The position numbers and the translations under genes are program-made. 22,747 bases of DNA from a virus: the IMG/VR virus record IMGVR_UViG_3300044946_000251, positions 1-22,747 of that record; one strand, given 5' to 3'. Below are positions 12,925-19,631 of the stretch, piece after piece (positions within the stretch are counted from its first letter, which is position 1; each line of letters begins with the position of its first letter). The notes below the pieces were generated by a model that was not told where the DNA came from, did no database searches, and was given only the letters and a program-made list of their open reading frames with translations.

Positions 12925-13180
12925 GCACAGCGGCGACGCCTACGACCGTTTCCTGACCGAGCGGTCGCGGGGCGAGGACGGCGAGTTCTCGTTTGAGAAG
13001 TTCGTCGCGCTGATGCGCTCGCTCGACTGCCCGGATGATTTCGTCCCCGCCGACGGGAATAACGGCACCAAGCGTATGACCGCCGGCATCCTTCTGCGGT
13101 CATGGTTCGGGGACGGGCGAATCAGGTTTCGGGATGGGAGTGTGGTCATACTGAACTTAGACGAGGAGTCGAAACAGTGA
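12893..13180 (+). CDS. Hypothetical phage protein
   Basis: This 95-residue protein has a basic N-terminus (MSRIRRRQYPKHSGDAYDRF) and an acidic, helical middle (GEFSFEKFVALMRSLDCPDD). The C-terminal half (LLRSWFGDGRIRFRDGSVVI) looks like a beta-hairpin. The family is unknown. GGGAGG lies 7 nt before the ATG, inside the previous gene. Its stop shares an A with the ATG of the next gene (TGATG), and the next gene's GGAGTCGA is read here as codons for EES. Confidence 0.7.
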   Translation: MSRIRRRQYPKHSGDAYDRFLTERSRGEDGEFSFEKFVALMRSLDCPDDFVPADGNNGTKRMTAGILLRSWFGDGRIRFRDGSVVILNLDEESKQ

Positions 13181-13398
13181 TGCAAGTTAGCCGGATGAGG
13201 CGCGGTTGGCGTCTGCGTCTCACTGATAACGAGTATGAGATGCTACGCGAGGCGGTGAATCGCGGCCTCGCCACCCTCGACGAGGACCAAATCGAGGCTC
13301 TGCCGTACAAGATCCGCAAGGTGCTCACGCGCGACGGTCGCTGGAGCCTGCCGCACGGCCCTCTGTGGCCCGACGACGACAGGAGGCTCTCGGGATGA
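13180..13398 (+). CDS. Small hypothetical protein, last gene of the plus-strand run
   Basis: This 72-residue protein begins MQVSRMRRGWRLRLTDNEYE and continues MLREAVNRGLATLDEDQIEA. A basic start, a helical core and a tail rich in proline and aspartate (SLPHGPLWPDDDRR) are visible; no family is recognised. GGAGTCGA lies 7 nt before ATG 13180; GTG at 13177 is an alternative start. Eighteen nucleotides separate its stop from the stop of the convergent LuxR-type gene, and no terminator hairpin is obvious between them. Confidence 0.7.
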   Translation: MQVSRMRRGWRLRLTDNEYEMLREAVNRGLATLDEDQIEALPYKIRKVLTRDGRWSLPHGPLWPDDDRRLSG

Positions 13399-13415
13399 AT
13401 AGAGCCGAGAAGCCT

Positions 13416-13646
13416 CTAGCGCCCTTCCAGATCAATCGACGTGAGGATGCCCCGCGCGACCGCGAGGGCGGTCGCTTGTGGCAGGGTGGCGCAATTGAGC
13501 TTGTGGCGCGCTTTGTCGAGATAGGTTTTGACCGTCCCGTAGGCGATGCCAGTGATCGTCGCCGTCTCGTGGTACGTTTTGCCGCGAGCGATCCATAGGA
13601 GACATTCGCGCTCACGACACGAGAGTCCGTTGGCGAGATTGTCCAT
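13416..13646 (-). CDS. LuxR-type HTH protein
   Basis: This 76-residue protein consists almost only of a LuxR/GerE-type HTH: GLSCRERECLLWIARGKTYH, then TGIAYGTVKTYLDKARHKLN and a final helix ATALAVARGIL. There is no N-terminal autoinducer or receiver domain, so it is a minimal DNA-binding regulator. Such stand-alone LuxR tails are common beside phage methyltransferase genes in Rhizobiales, as I recall. It overlaps the end of the methyltransferase gene by 35 nt. The start at 13646 is favoured by the family's N-terminus; no clear ribosome-binding site is seen. Confidence 0.85.
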   Translation of the reverse strand: MDNLANGLSCRERECLLWIARGKTYHETATITGIAYGTVKTYLDKARHKLNCATLPQATALAVARGILTSIDLEGR

Positions 13647-14151
13647 TGGCGCGGCCGATAAAGGTTGCGCGGCGACCGTAGCGATAAAATAGCAGCCACG
13701 CACAATTGTCCTTACCGACATGGGGCGAATTGGGAATCCACCGCACGCGGCCGACGGCGACAATCCGGCGCAGCCGCTTGGCGATGATCGCGCCGGAGGA
13801 CTGGTTGAACAGCCAGTCGCTCGACATCAGGAGCCACGTCGGCGCCTGATCCGAGAGGTTCTCGATCAAGGGATGCAGATCTTTCGGCCGGCCCCATGCT
13901 GGGGGATTTGTGATGAAGATCTCGCCGGGGAGCACGCCGTAGTCATGCTCGCGCGCGTCGGTCGGCAGATCGTGGCGTGCCATCAGCCGGTGCCCTGCGG
14001 CCATTAGGGAGCGCGCCAGCGCCCCTTCGCCGTAGCAAGGCTCTATGAAGGGCGTTCCCCGATGGAGCCAGCCCAGGAGCGGCCTGACGGCCTCCGCAGG
14101 CGTATTGTAGAGATCTCTCTCAACCCTCTCGAACGTGGAGCGCTTGCCCAT
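13612..14151 (-). CDS. Phage DNA methyltransferase-like protein
   Basis: This 179-residue protein begins MGKRSTFERVERDLYNTPAE and carries FIEPCYGEGALA (SAM-binding motif I, about 35-46) and IFITNPPAWGRP (motif IV, NPPAW at about 82-86), which point to an N6-adenine/N4-cytosine-type DNA methyltransferase fold. Target specificity cannot be read. It could protect phage DNA from restriction or alter host regulation. GAGG lies 5 nt before the ATG at 14151. The open frame extends upstream to 14298, but the composition there is poor. The start codon overlaps the ATG of a divergent ORF on the other strand. Confidence 0.85.
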   Translation of the reverse strand: MGKRSTFERVERDLYNTPAEAVRPLLGWLHRGTPFIEPCYGEGALARSLMAAGHRLMARHDLPTDAREHDYGVLPGEIFITNPPAWGRPKDLHPLIENLSDQAPTWLLMSSDWLFNQSSGAIIAKRLRRIVAVGRVRWIPNSPHVGKDNCAWLLFYRYGRRATFIGRANGQSRQRTLVS

Positions 14152-14347
14152 GGCCGCCTCAAAACGCGCGAAGAAATCGGAAGCGCGGCTGCCGCCGGGG
14201 CCTAACCCGGCGGCCAGCCGGCCGATGCAGGTCGCGCCGTTCGGCAAGGCCTGGGCGGTCATCGAAGGCCTGGGCGTGATCTTTGCCAGCCGGGACAAGG
14301 CGGAGTGCGAGGCTGAACTGGCGAGGCGACAAGGGGAGAGCCATTAG
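14150..14347 (+). CDS. Small hypothetical protein opposed to the surrounding run
   Basis: This 65-residue ORF is the only plus-strand gene between 13400 and 20900. It begins MAASKRAKKSEARLPPGPNP and ends AWAVIEGLGVIFASRDKAEC plus a helical tail. Third-position GC is high, as expected for a gene here, and GGAG lies about 10 nt before the ATG. That ATG overlaps the methyltransferase ATG on the other strand through the palindrome CATG (14149-14152). Its promoter would have to lie inside the methyltransferase gene, so it may instead be a high-GC artefact. Confidence 0.45.
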   Translation: MAASKRAKKSEARLPPGPNPAASRPMQVAPFGKAWAVIEGLGVIFASRDKAECEAELARRQGESH

Positions 14348-14491
14348 CCCTCCCCCGTTCCGCCCGTGCTTTCGTTGAGCCAATTGCAAAGTCCCAACGC
14401 CGACGAGGGCGTGGAAGGAACGGTTCAGCCGATCCCTTCTCCTGGGGACCCATCCCGAGGTTGCGTGTCTCACCGGGACGCCGGAGCGAAA

Positions 14492-14791
14492 TCATTTTGT
14501 CGGCTCCACAAACTCGACGCAGTCGAACCGCTGCGCGATCTGGCCCGCCGCAAACTCATCCTTGTGCCGGTTCCAGAAACCGCGACAGGTGGCCTTACCG
14601 CCCTTTTCCTGCGAGTGGCAGATCCGAGATCCCTTGAAGCCGGTCGCGCCCTTATGTTTTTCGCGGACCTGATCTTCTAGGACCGCGATCGGCGTCCCGC
14701 CCAGCTCTTGCCACGCCTTGCTGTAAATGCACGTTTCGCACTGGCGCTTCATCACGGGGAAGCCGCCCAGTAGTATTTTCCCGATCCCCAT
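14492..14791 (-). CDS. Cysteine-rich small phage protein
   Basis: This 99-residue protein starts MGIGKILLGGFPVMKRQCET. Cysteines occur in CETCIYSK, SRICHSQ, ATCRGFW and FDCVEF, suggesting a zinc-binding or disulphide-rich fold; lysines are frequent. I cannot name the family. GGAGTCGA, one of only two minus-strand copies, lies just before ATG 14791, which identifies the start even though an ORF in another frame (14652-14882) covers the same bases. Downstream, a 340-nt stretch without a minus-strand gene separates it from the methyltransferase. Confidence 0.75.
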   Translation of the reverse strand: MGIGKILLGGFPVMKRQCETCIYSKAWQELGGTPIAVLEDQVREKHKGATGFKGSRICHSQEKGGKATCRGFWNRHKDEFAAGQIAQRFDCVEFVEPTK

Positions 14792-14882
14792 CTCGACTCC
14801 TTAGATCCACGAGGTAGGCCTCGATCTCGTCGGCCGCCGCGAGCACCGCCGCGATCGACGCCTTCAGCTCACTGTCGGACAT
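14652..14882 (-). CDS. Small protein with a long overlap of the next gene
   Basis: This ORF encodes 76 residues. Its first 27 (MSDSELKASIAAVLAAADEI onward) look coding: helical, with GC-rich third positions. The remaining 49 (RSRDGDRENTTGRLP and so on) overlap the 14492-14791 gene in another frame, and third-position composition there is not coding-like. The true product may therefore be a short peptide with an accidental tail, or a gene damaged by a frameshift. It overlaps the upstream gene's end by 14 nt. Start 14882 is the only clear ATG. Confidence 0.4.
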   Translation of the reverse strand: MSDSELKASIAAVLAAADEIEAYLVDLRSRDGDRENTTGRLPRDEAPVRNVHLQQGVARAGRDADRGPRRSGPRKT

Positions 14883-15144
14883 CAGTCGGCGGGTCCGGAA
14901 TTGGAGGTTGCTCGATCGGCTGCATGGCTTTGGTGACGATCGTCCATTTCATGCACTCGATGCCCCCGATGAGATCCGTTTGGGGCCGGTTGCCGAAATG
15001 CCAACGCCACCCCACAATCCCGTTAGGATCGACGGTGATGACGGCGAAGGCTGAGATCTGCGCATCCTGCGCGCGCTTCAGGATCTCCTCGAACGCCTCG
15101 ATCGAGCGCGGGAAGGGATGGGTAGGGGGCGCGGTGTCATTCAT
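14869..15144 (-). CDS. Hypothetical phage protein
   Basis: This 91-residue protein begins MNDTAPPTHPFPRSIEAFEE and has a helix (ILKRAQDAQIS), then strands AFAVITVDPNGIVGWRWHFG. A second helix and a proline-rich tail (IEQPPIPDPPTDVRQ) follow. The pattern is that of a small alpha/beta domain, not recognised. Its start overlaps the preceding gene's stop by 4 nt, as with most genes in this run, so it is probably translationally coupled. Confidence 0.72.
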   Translation of the reverse strand: MNDTAPPTHPFPRSIEAFEEILKRAQDAQISAFAVITVDPNGIVGWRWHFGNRPQTDLIGGIECMKWTIVTKAMQPIEQPPIPDPPTDVRQ

Positions 15145-15359
15145 TGTGCTTCACCTTTCACAATCGGGATATCTGCCTCCATTTGATCCGCGATGCTTCT
15201 CAACATCGCTGGCAAGGCCAAGGTCACCTCCAGCGTGGCTTGGCAGGAGAAGCCCTCGCCTCGATTGCCGCCGACCACGATCAAGATCACGCCGCGCGCT
15301 TGCGTCGAGGCTTGTATTGGGGTGACGAGGTCGTCGTATTTTCCTGGCCCAATGGTCAT
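15141..15359 (-). CDS. Small hypothetical protein
   Basis: This 72-residue protein begins MTIGPGKYDDLVTPIQASTQ and has strand-like segments ARGVILIVVGGNRGEGFSCQ and a helix LPAMLRSIADQMEADI. It resembles small phage proteins made of a three-stranded sheet and one helix, but the family is unknown. It overlaps its neighbours by 4 nt on each side (ATGA-type), placing it firmly in the minus-strand operon. Confidence 0.7.
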   Translation of the reverse strand: MTIGPGKYDDLVTPIQASTQARGVILIVVGGNRGEGFSCQATLEVTLALPAMLRSIADQMEADIPIVKGEAQ

Positions 15360-15553
15360 TCGGCCGCCTGCCTGACCGGCAACGCTTGCTCGACCTCAAA
15401 CGTGACGACGATCCGGCCGGTGTGCGGATCGTGAGCAATCAGGAGATCGTTTCCGACAATGGCGAGACCGTGCTTTTCGACATGGGCGCTGATCGGCGCG
15501 CGCAGCGTCTTGGCGAACAGCTTGGTCAGGTCAATCAATTCATCGATCACCAT
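15356..15553 (-). CDS. Small hypothetical protein
   Basis: This 65-residue protein starts at ATG 15553, preceded by AAAGG; the longer frame to 15709 has unlikely composition. It begins MVIDELIDLTKLFAKTLRAP and continues with strands HGLAIVGNDLLIAHDPHTGR and IVVTFEVEQALP. A helix plus a beta-meander is suggested. No family is recognised. It overlaps the preceding gene's end by 14 nt and the following gene's start by 4 nt. Confidence 0.68.
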   Translation of the reverse strand: MVIDELIDLTKLFAKTLRAPISAHVEKHGLAIVGNDLLIAHDPHTGRIVVTFEVEQALPVRQAAE

Positions 15554-15872
15554 GTAATTGCCTTTCTGGGTACAGGTTGTAGTCGCGCTCAAGCAGCGCG
15601 GTGATGAAGTCGAGCGCGGCCTGCGCATCCTTAAATTGTTCGATCTTCCCCCTTGCAATGCCGCGCTCAATTGCGCCCAGGCACCATTTGAGGTGTTTGC
15701 GGTCGTCATCGTTTAGGTCTTGCTGCCTCGCGGCGAGCTGCCGTGAGAAAAGCGATGGCGGCTCGCCGTGCCTGCCTATGTACTTGTCGGCTAGCTTCTT
15801 GGTCGCCAGCGAGTGGACGACCTTCTCGACGTCGGGCCGCAAGTTCTTTGTCCTTCTGGTAGGCGCCAACAA
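15540..15872 (-). CDS. Hypothetical protein, possibly the C-terminal part of a frameshifted gene
   Basis: The frame from TTG 15872 encodes up to 110 residues. From RPDVEKVVHSLATKKLADKY onward it has strongly coding composition and a plausible helical structure (DDRKHLKWCLGAIERGIARG; AALDFITALLERDYNLYP). There is no ATG and no ribosome-binding site near its beginning. It is in the +1 frame relative to the upstream gene (15706-16122), whose own tail loses coding character exactly where this frame gains it. It may be a second gene started at TTG or the second half of one protein. Confidence 0.6.
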   Translation of the reverse strand: MLAPTRRTKNLRPDVEKVVHSLATKKLADKYIGRHGEPPSLFSRQLAARQQDLNDDDRKHLKWCLGAIERGIARGKIEQFKDAQAALDFITALLERDYNLYPERQLHGDR

Positions 15873-16122
15873 GATCGATCATCGAAACCAAGCGCAGATC
15901 TCCAGCGACATCGACGATCTCCGCGTCAGTTAGAGGCCGCAGGGAGAGATCTGCGCGGTACGCCATGACGTGACGGCAATAGATGCAGATCGTGATGTCG
16001 CCATCGCCAGGGCCGCGACTAGGCTGCTCTATGCTATGCACCGAGGAAGCATCGAGCCCCTTGCCACAGTTCAGACACGCCGACTCAGTGTGCAGTGTGG
16101 TGTTCGCATACAGGCCCTTCAC
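15706..16122 (-). CDS. Zinc-ribbon-like phage protein (3' part questionable)
   Basis: The GTG at 16122 is preceded by GGAGGAGTCGA, a clear ribosome-binding site. The N-terminal half has two CxxC pairs, ACLNCGKGLD (near residue 15) and ICIYCRHVM (near 45), forming a likely zinc ribbon, then LSLRPLTDAEIVDVAGDLRL, a segment I associate with small phage zinc-ribbon proteins of about 90-100 residues. After about residue 92 the frame (ARRREGRPLAGDQEASRQ) has non-coding-like third positions and overlaps 15540-15872. The real protein may end soon after that, or continue in the +1 frame. Confidence 0.7.
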   Translation of the reverse strand: MKGLYANTTLHTESACLNCGKGLDASSVHSIEQPSRGPGDGDITICIYCRHVMAYRADLSLRPLTDAEIVDVAGDLRLVSMIDLVGAYQKDKELAARRREGRPLAGDQEASRQVHRQARRAAIAFLTAARREAARPKR

Positions 16123-16318
16123 TCGACTCCTCCCCGTCAATTTGCCGCATCACGCCCGCTAGGAAGGCGATCCAGCCCTCGCGATCCCAGCCGAATATGC
16201 CGATCTCCTTCTCGTGCTCATCGAGGAGTATAGCGTTGTACGCGCCGCACCCGCATGGGCATAACCCCATCCATTGGACGCTATCGGCCACCGGAATCTT
16301 GCGGTCACGTTTGCGCAT
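16085..16318 (-). CDS. Small cysteine-containing hypothetical protein
   Basis: This 77-residue protein begins MRKRDRKIPVADSVQWMGLC and continues PCGCGAYNAILLDEHEKEIG. The CPCGCG cluster and a later CEHH could bind zinc. The segment GIFGWDREGWIAFLAGVMRQ is helical and aromatic. ATG 16318 lies 2 nt after the helicase stop; a TTG at 16324 overlapping that stop is the alternative. The last 38 nt overlap the next gene, whose GGAGTCGA lies within this coding sequence. Confidence 0.68.
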   Translation of the reverse strand: MRKRDRKIPVADSVQWMGLCPCGCGAYNAILLDEHEKEIGIFGWDREGWIAFLAGVMRQIDGEESSEGPVCEHHTAH

Positions 16319-16320
16319 GC

Positions 16321-17646
16321 TCAAAATTCCACGTCAGCCACAGGCTCCGAATCTTCGCTCTCGGTCCTGGGGCGGGGTTGTGTCTCGGGAAACGCGCGGA
16401 GCGGCTTGCCGGTCCAGTAGACAAACGTCCGCCCCTCGTGGCGCACGACGCCCAGGATGCCGAGCGCTTCCAAATCCTCGCGCATCCTTTGGATTCGTTT
16501 TTTCATCGTCTCGCGCCAGCGCTTGTCCGCGATCTCCGCCTCGGCCGTCGTCTGTTGATCTGGCGTGAGGGCGTCGGACGGGCTCATGTCGCCATACACC
16601 CGTTTGACGTCTTCCCATGGGGCCAGCGAACGCACGTAGACGGGCAAGGAAACCTCGCGCGGGACTGGCTGGCCGTATCGGCGCTCGACGTCGAAGAACG
16701 CCTGCATGAAGACCTCTTGGGTCTTATTGAGGCGGAAGCCCTTTAATTCTTCCTCGCGCCGGACGGCGTCCTTCTCGCCAACGGGGAGGCAAATGCAGGA
16801 CGTGATCTTCTCGCCGTCCTCGTCCACGCCGATCACAACTTGCATCAACTCGAATTTCATTTCCTTGCCATCAATGTCGTCTTTTTGCTTGTCGAGCTTG
16901 ACCGTCCTGATTCCGGTGTCTTCGTCACGCTCGACCAGCATCACCTGACCAACATTTGCGTAGACGCTTGTGTGGCCCCTCAGTTTGCCCCCGGCCGCGT
17001 TCAAGTGATGCACGAGCATGACGTGGCACTGGCACTTGTCGCAGATCCTGGCGACGTTCCCGAGAACCGTCGACATGTCCCGGCCGGAATTTTCATCGGC
17101 TCCGGGGGTTGCTGTCGCTAAGGTGTCGATGACGACGAGCCGGAGCGGGTCCTCGAACACTTTCGCGTGCGCCAGGATCTCGCTGATCAGCGAATCGACC
17201 TCTTCGGTGGAGTGATAGATATCGATCGGCCGCTGCAACAAGACGAACGGGGTCTCTCGGGTCCAGACCCGGCCATGATGCTGGCGCCAAGCACGCAAGC
17301 GCTTTTTGACGCCTATCGCGCCCTCGCCCGCTTGATAGACCACGGCGCCATGCTTCACTTTCAACCCGAATAACGGGCGCGCTTCGGCGACGCACAGCCC
17401 AGTCTCCAGGGCGAGAAAACTCTTGCCCGAGCGCGAGGCGCCGGCGACGACGCTCACCTCGTTGGCCGCCAACCAGCCCTGTACGAGCCAGTTGTGTTCG
17501 GGTCCGGGGTTGTCCAATTCGTCCAAGTAAAGTGCTCCAAATTTGCTCCTCACCGGCTGGTCGAAGATGAAGGCGATTCGCTTGAGGAAATCGGCACCGG
17601 ATTCGATCCCGACTGGGTGCTCCAGAACGGCGGGGTAGATGGTCAT
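16321..17646 (-). CDS. RepA/DnaB-type replicative helicase (RecA-like AAA ATPase)
   Basis: This 441-residue RecA-fold ATPase has Walker A GASRSGKS (about 69-76), Walker B LRLVVIDTLA (D174) and VHHLNAAGGKLRGHTSV (about 212-227), the sensor and arginine region typical of RSF1010 RepA-like AAA_25 helicases. The C-terminal third is helical and probably contains a winged-helix segment (RIQRMREDLEALGILGVVRH). It should unwind DNA at the phage fork together with the Toprim primase encoded directly upstream. The ATG at 17646 lacks a Shine-Dalgarno sequence; it overlaps the stop of a 13-codon mini-ORF, so translation is probably coupled. Confidence 0.9.
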   Translation of the reverse strand: MTIYPAVLEHPVGIESGADFLKRIAFIFDQPVRSKFGALYLDELDNPGPEHNWLVQGWLAANEVSVVAGASRSGKSFLALETGLCVAEARPLFGLKVKHGAVVYQAGEGAIGVKKRLRAWRQHHGRVWTRETPFVLLQRPIDIYHSTEEVDSLISEILAHAKVFEDPLRLVVIDTLATATPGADENSGRDMSTVLGNVARICDKCQCHVMLVHHLNAAGGKLRGHTSVYANVGQVMLVERDEDTGIRTVKLDKQKDDIDGKEMKFELMQVVIGVDEDGEKITSCICLPVGEKDAVRREEELKGFRLNKTQEVFMQAFFDVERRYGQPVPREVSLPVYVRSLAPWEDVKRVYGDMSPSDALTPDQQTTAEAEIADKRWRETMKKRIQRMREDLEALGILGVVRHEGRTFVYWTGKPLRAFPETQPRPRTESEDSEPVADVEF

Positions 17647-17684
17647 AGGCTAGCCAAATTTGCAGTTGGTGCAAGTGGCGTCAT
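17643..17684 (-). CDS. Mini-ORF of 13 codons between primase and helicase genes
   Basis: It encodes MTPLAPTANLASL. A strong GGAGGAG lies 6 nt before its ATG. The ATG overlaps the primase stop (ATGA), and its TGA overlaps the helicase ATG (ATGA). The helicase has no ribosome-binding site of its own, so the mini-ORF probably loads ribosomes for it. The operator at 17660-17674 lies within these codons. Confidence 0.5.
   Translation of the reverse strand: MTPLAPTANLASL
17660..17674. promoter_or_regulatory. Palindromic operator TTGCA-GTTGG-TGCAA
   Basis: Perfect palindrome, identical in all 15 bp to the copy at 20900-20914 before the Cro-like gene. It lies just upstream of the helicase start, inside the mini-ORF. 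A regulator binding here could control an internal promoter or block elongation into the helicase gene. Confidence 0.6.
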
Positions 17685-18877
17685 CGACTCTCCTCCAGCA
17701 AAAGTTGGTTATAATCCTTGCCTGTCGGCGGCCAGCTGATCTCGACGTTGAGTTCCTGCGCCTGGAAGCGCCGCACCGCTACCGCGAGAAGGGCCGCCGT
17801 GGCGTAGCTTTCGGAGTCAGAATCCGCGATGATGATTACGTTTTTGATCCCATCTGGCAGGATCACACCGGGGCTCTTAGGGTCCGGCAGACCGTTCGGC
17901 ATTCGCCTAGGTCGCCCTTCTGGATCGACCAGCGTTTTGTGAGCGATCTGCCCGGTCGCGCGGCCTGCTAGGTTGCCGAGATCGACGGCGGCGGCCAGCA
18001 TGACCTCCTGCGGCCCCAACCCAAGCGCATGCCACGCCAGAGCATTTTCCCAGCCCTCCGCTATCGCGATCGTTTCAGCTGGGCGACCCAGCCTGATCAT
18101 GCCCCCTTGTTTACGCCCGCGAATTTTCTTCGGGCTGTTTCGCGGGCTCCCGGTTGGCTTCCACTTTGTGGGCTCGTTGGGATCAAGAAAGGTCTGCGAG
18201 ATGCCGATGACGTCGCCGAGCTGGTCGCGGATGATCGCGATCAGAGCCGGTACGCTGGCGAGAAGGACAGGCTCGTTACTGCCGTTATCGCCCGCTCCCC
18301 AATAGTCTAAGGTTGCGACGAAACGCAGATCGCCGATAAGCCAACGCGGCGGATTCAGGTGGCGCGCAACGCGCATGTAGTGGTCAGCGTGGGTTGTCCC
18401 GTCGAGCGGCTTAGCGCGCTTGATGATGTCGGCGATCGACGCCTCGTCCCGCGCCGCCTTGCGCTCCATGGCGGCCCGCTCGTCCGCCTCGCGCTTGGCG
18501 TATTCGGTCGCCAGCGCGCGGTGCCGTAGCTCTCGCTTCTTGCGCTCGTCCGCGTTCTCGTCACGGGTCCGGTCCGGGCGCGGCGTGCCGGTGATGCGCT
18601 CGACCGCCTCGATGAAATCGCAGCCGACGACGTGCATGACCAAGTTGATGGAATCGCCGGCGCCATACGTGCCCTCGCCCGAGCCTCGGCAATTGAAGAT
18701 GCGCTTCTGCTGGTTGACCGCGAAGCGGTCTCGCCCGCCGCAGATGGGGCAGGGGCCGATCCACTCATGGCCATCGCGCTTTAGGTGGGCGCCATATTCG
18801 ACCGCGACATCATGGATGTCCCGCGTTCGGGCGAGCGCGATCCAGTTCTCCCATTCTGCCCTACTTGCACGCGCCAT
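17681..18877 (-). CDS. Toprim-domain DNA primase (P4/CHC2-like)
   Basis: This 398-residue protein has an N-terminal zinc-binding region, GPCPICGGRDRF (C43, C46) then IFNCRGSGEG (C63), and a Toprim domain with IAIAEGWENALAWHALG (E273) and VIIIADSDSESYATA (D351, D353). Toprim primases make RNA primers for phage replication. The usual fourth cysteine of the CRGC motif is serine here (CRGS). About 80 charged residues (RDENADERKKRELRHRA onward) link the two domains. It ends in ATGA overlap with a mini-ORF that leads to the helicase. No clear ribosome-binding site precedes the ATG at 18877. Confidence 0.92.
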   Translation of the reverse strand: MARASRAEWENWIALARTRDIHDVAVEYGAHLKRDGHEWIGPCPICGGRDRFAVNQQKRIFNCRGSGEGTYGAGDSINLVMHVVGCDFIEAVERITGTPRPDRTRDENADERKKRELRHRALATEYAKREADERAAMERKAARDEASIADIIKRAKPLDGTTHADHYMRVARHLNPPRWLIGDLRFVATLDYWGAGDNGSNEPVLLASVPALIAIIRDQLGDVIGISQTFLDPNEPTKWKPTGSPRNSPKKIRGRKQGGMIRLGRPAETIAIAEGWENALAWHALGLGPQEVMLAAAVDLGNLAGRATGQIAHKTLVDPEGRPRRMPNGLPDPKSPGVILPDGIKNVIIIADSDSESYATAALLAVAVRRFQAQELNVEISWPPTGKDYNQLLLEESR

Positions 18878-18911
18878 TGGCTCGGTCCGCCTTCCGAATT
18901 GGGCGCTAATT

Positions 18912-19091
18912 TCAGCTTCTTCTTATTCGTCTCAGCATCTCCTCGCGGTCGATTTTGCCGCTGAGATATTCCTGCACCGCCCTGCGGTCGTAGACCTGGG
19001 TGGCCTCGCGCGATTTGCGCGGCTGATAGAATTCACTCTGCTTTCGCGTGAGCGTCGGCCCGCGCTCCCAAACCTCCTTTGGCAGTGTCAC
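18912..19091 (-). CDS. Small basic hypothetical protein, GTG start
   Basis: This 59-residue protein starts at GTG 19091, which overlaps the preceding stop (GTGA). It reads MTLPKEVWERGPTLTRKQSE and then SREATQVYDRRAVQEYLSGK, ending EMLRRIRRS. It is basic and mostly helical, suggesting a DNA- or protein-binding role next to the primase. The longer frame to 19181 is discounted because its first 30 codons have poor composition. The family is unknown. Confidence 0.65.
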   Translation of the reverse strand: MTLPKEVWERGPTLTRKQSEFYQPRKSREATQVYDRRAVQEYLSGKIDREEMLRRIRRS

Positions 19092-19414
19092 TGGAACGCT
19101 TCGATGAAGGTCGCCATCGCCTGTCGGGCGATCGTCTTCAGCCAATCGGGGCGTGGGTGCTTCTCGTCGGCGCTCTGCCATTGGCCAACGAGATGCGTGA
19201 AAACGTCGGCCGCCGCCTCCATGGCGATCAGCCTCTTGAGGTGCTCTTTGCCCTCCGGGCTCTGACAGTACAGGAAGCTGTTGGCCTCGAACCCGGTGCG
19301 CAGCCCGTAGGCGCGCTCGATGAGCGTATCGCGGATGAACTCAAGCATGCGCTCGCGCTTGACGTCCTTGGCCGCCTCGTCGGCCTTGCGATCGATGATG
19401 CTCGTGTCAGACAT
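19088..19414 (-). CDS. Hypothetical phage protein
   Basis: This 108-residue helical protein begins MSDTSIIDRKADEAAKDVKR and continues ERMLEFIRDTLIERAYGLRT, FLYCQSPEGKEHLKRLIAME, and ends with KTIARQAMATFIEAFQ. It is probably an all-helical bundle; no motif identifies it. It overlaps the previous gene by 8 nt and the next by 4 nt, within the early replication operon between resolvase and primase. A role in replication or recombination would be inference from position only. Confidence 0.72.
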   Translation of the reverse strand: MSDTSIIDRKADEAAKDVKRERMLEFIRDTLIERAYGLRTGFEANSFLYCQSPEGKEHLKRLIAMEAAADVFTHLVGQWQSADEKHPRPDWLKTIARQAMATFIEAFQ

Positions 19415-19631
19415 TCGCCAGCTCCATCAGCTGAGCGACAAAGGCGTTAGTCGCCTCCCGACAGCACTCCTCCAATTCCTTGCGCATATTGTGCGAGATG
19501 TTGTCGTCTCGCTCATGCCGCCAATAGTCGATCAGAGCCTTGTCGTAAGCGCGATAGAGCTTGCCCAGATCGGTCATCATGAACGCGACATAGCGCTTAT
19601 TCAGAGCGTGCCAGTCTTCCGTCTCGGTCAT
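19407..19631 (-). CDS. Small helical hypothetical protein
   Basis: This 74-residue protein starts at ATG 19631, which overlaps the resolvase stop (ATGA). It begins MTETEDWHALNKRYVAFMMT and continues DLGKLYRAYDKALIDYWRHE, HNMRKELEECCREATNAFVA. It is helical with acidic and aromatic residues and a CC pair near residue 57. The longer frame upstream (to 19790) is arginine-rich and antisense-like, so it is not used. The family is unknown. Confidence 0.7.
   Translation of the reverse strand: MTETEDWHALNKRYVAFMMTDLGKLYRAYDKALIDYWRHERDDNISHNMRKELEECCREATNAFVAQLMELANV

Noticed and set aside
14375-14389. Another TTGCA-type operator (TTGAG-CCAAT-TGCAA)
   Set aside because: Two mismatches in one arm and no visible promoter; too weak to count.
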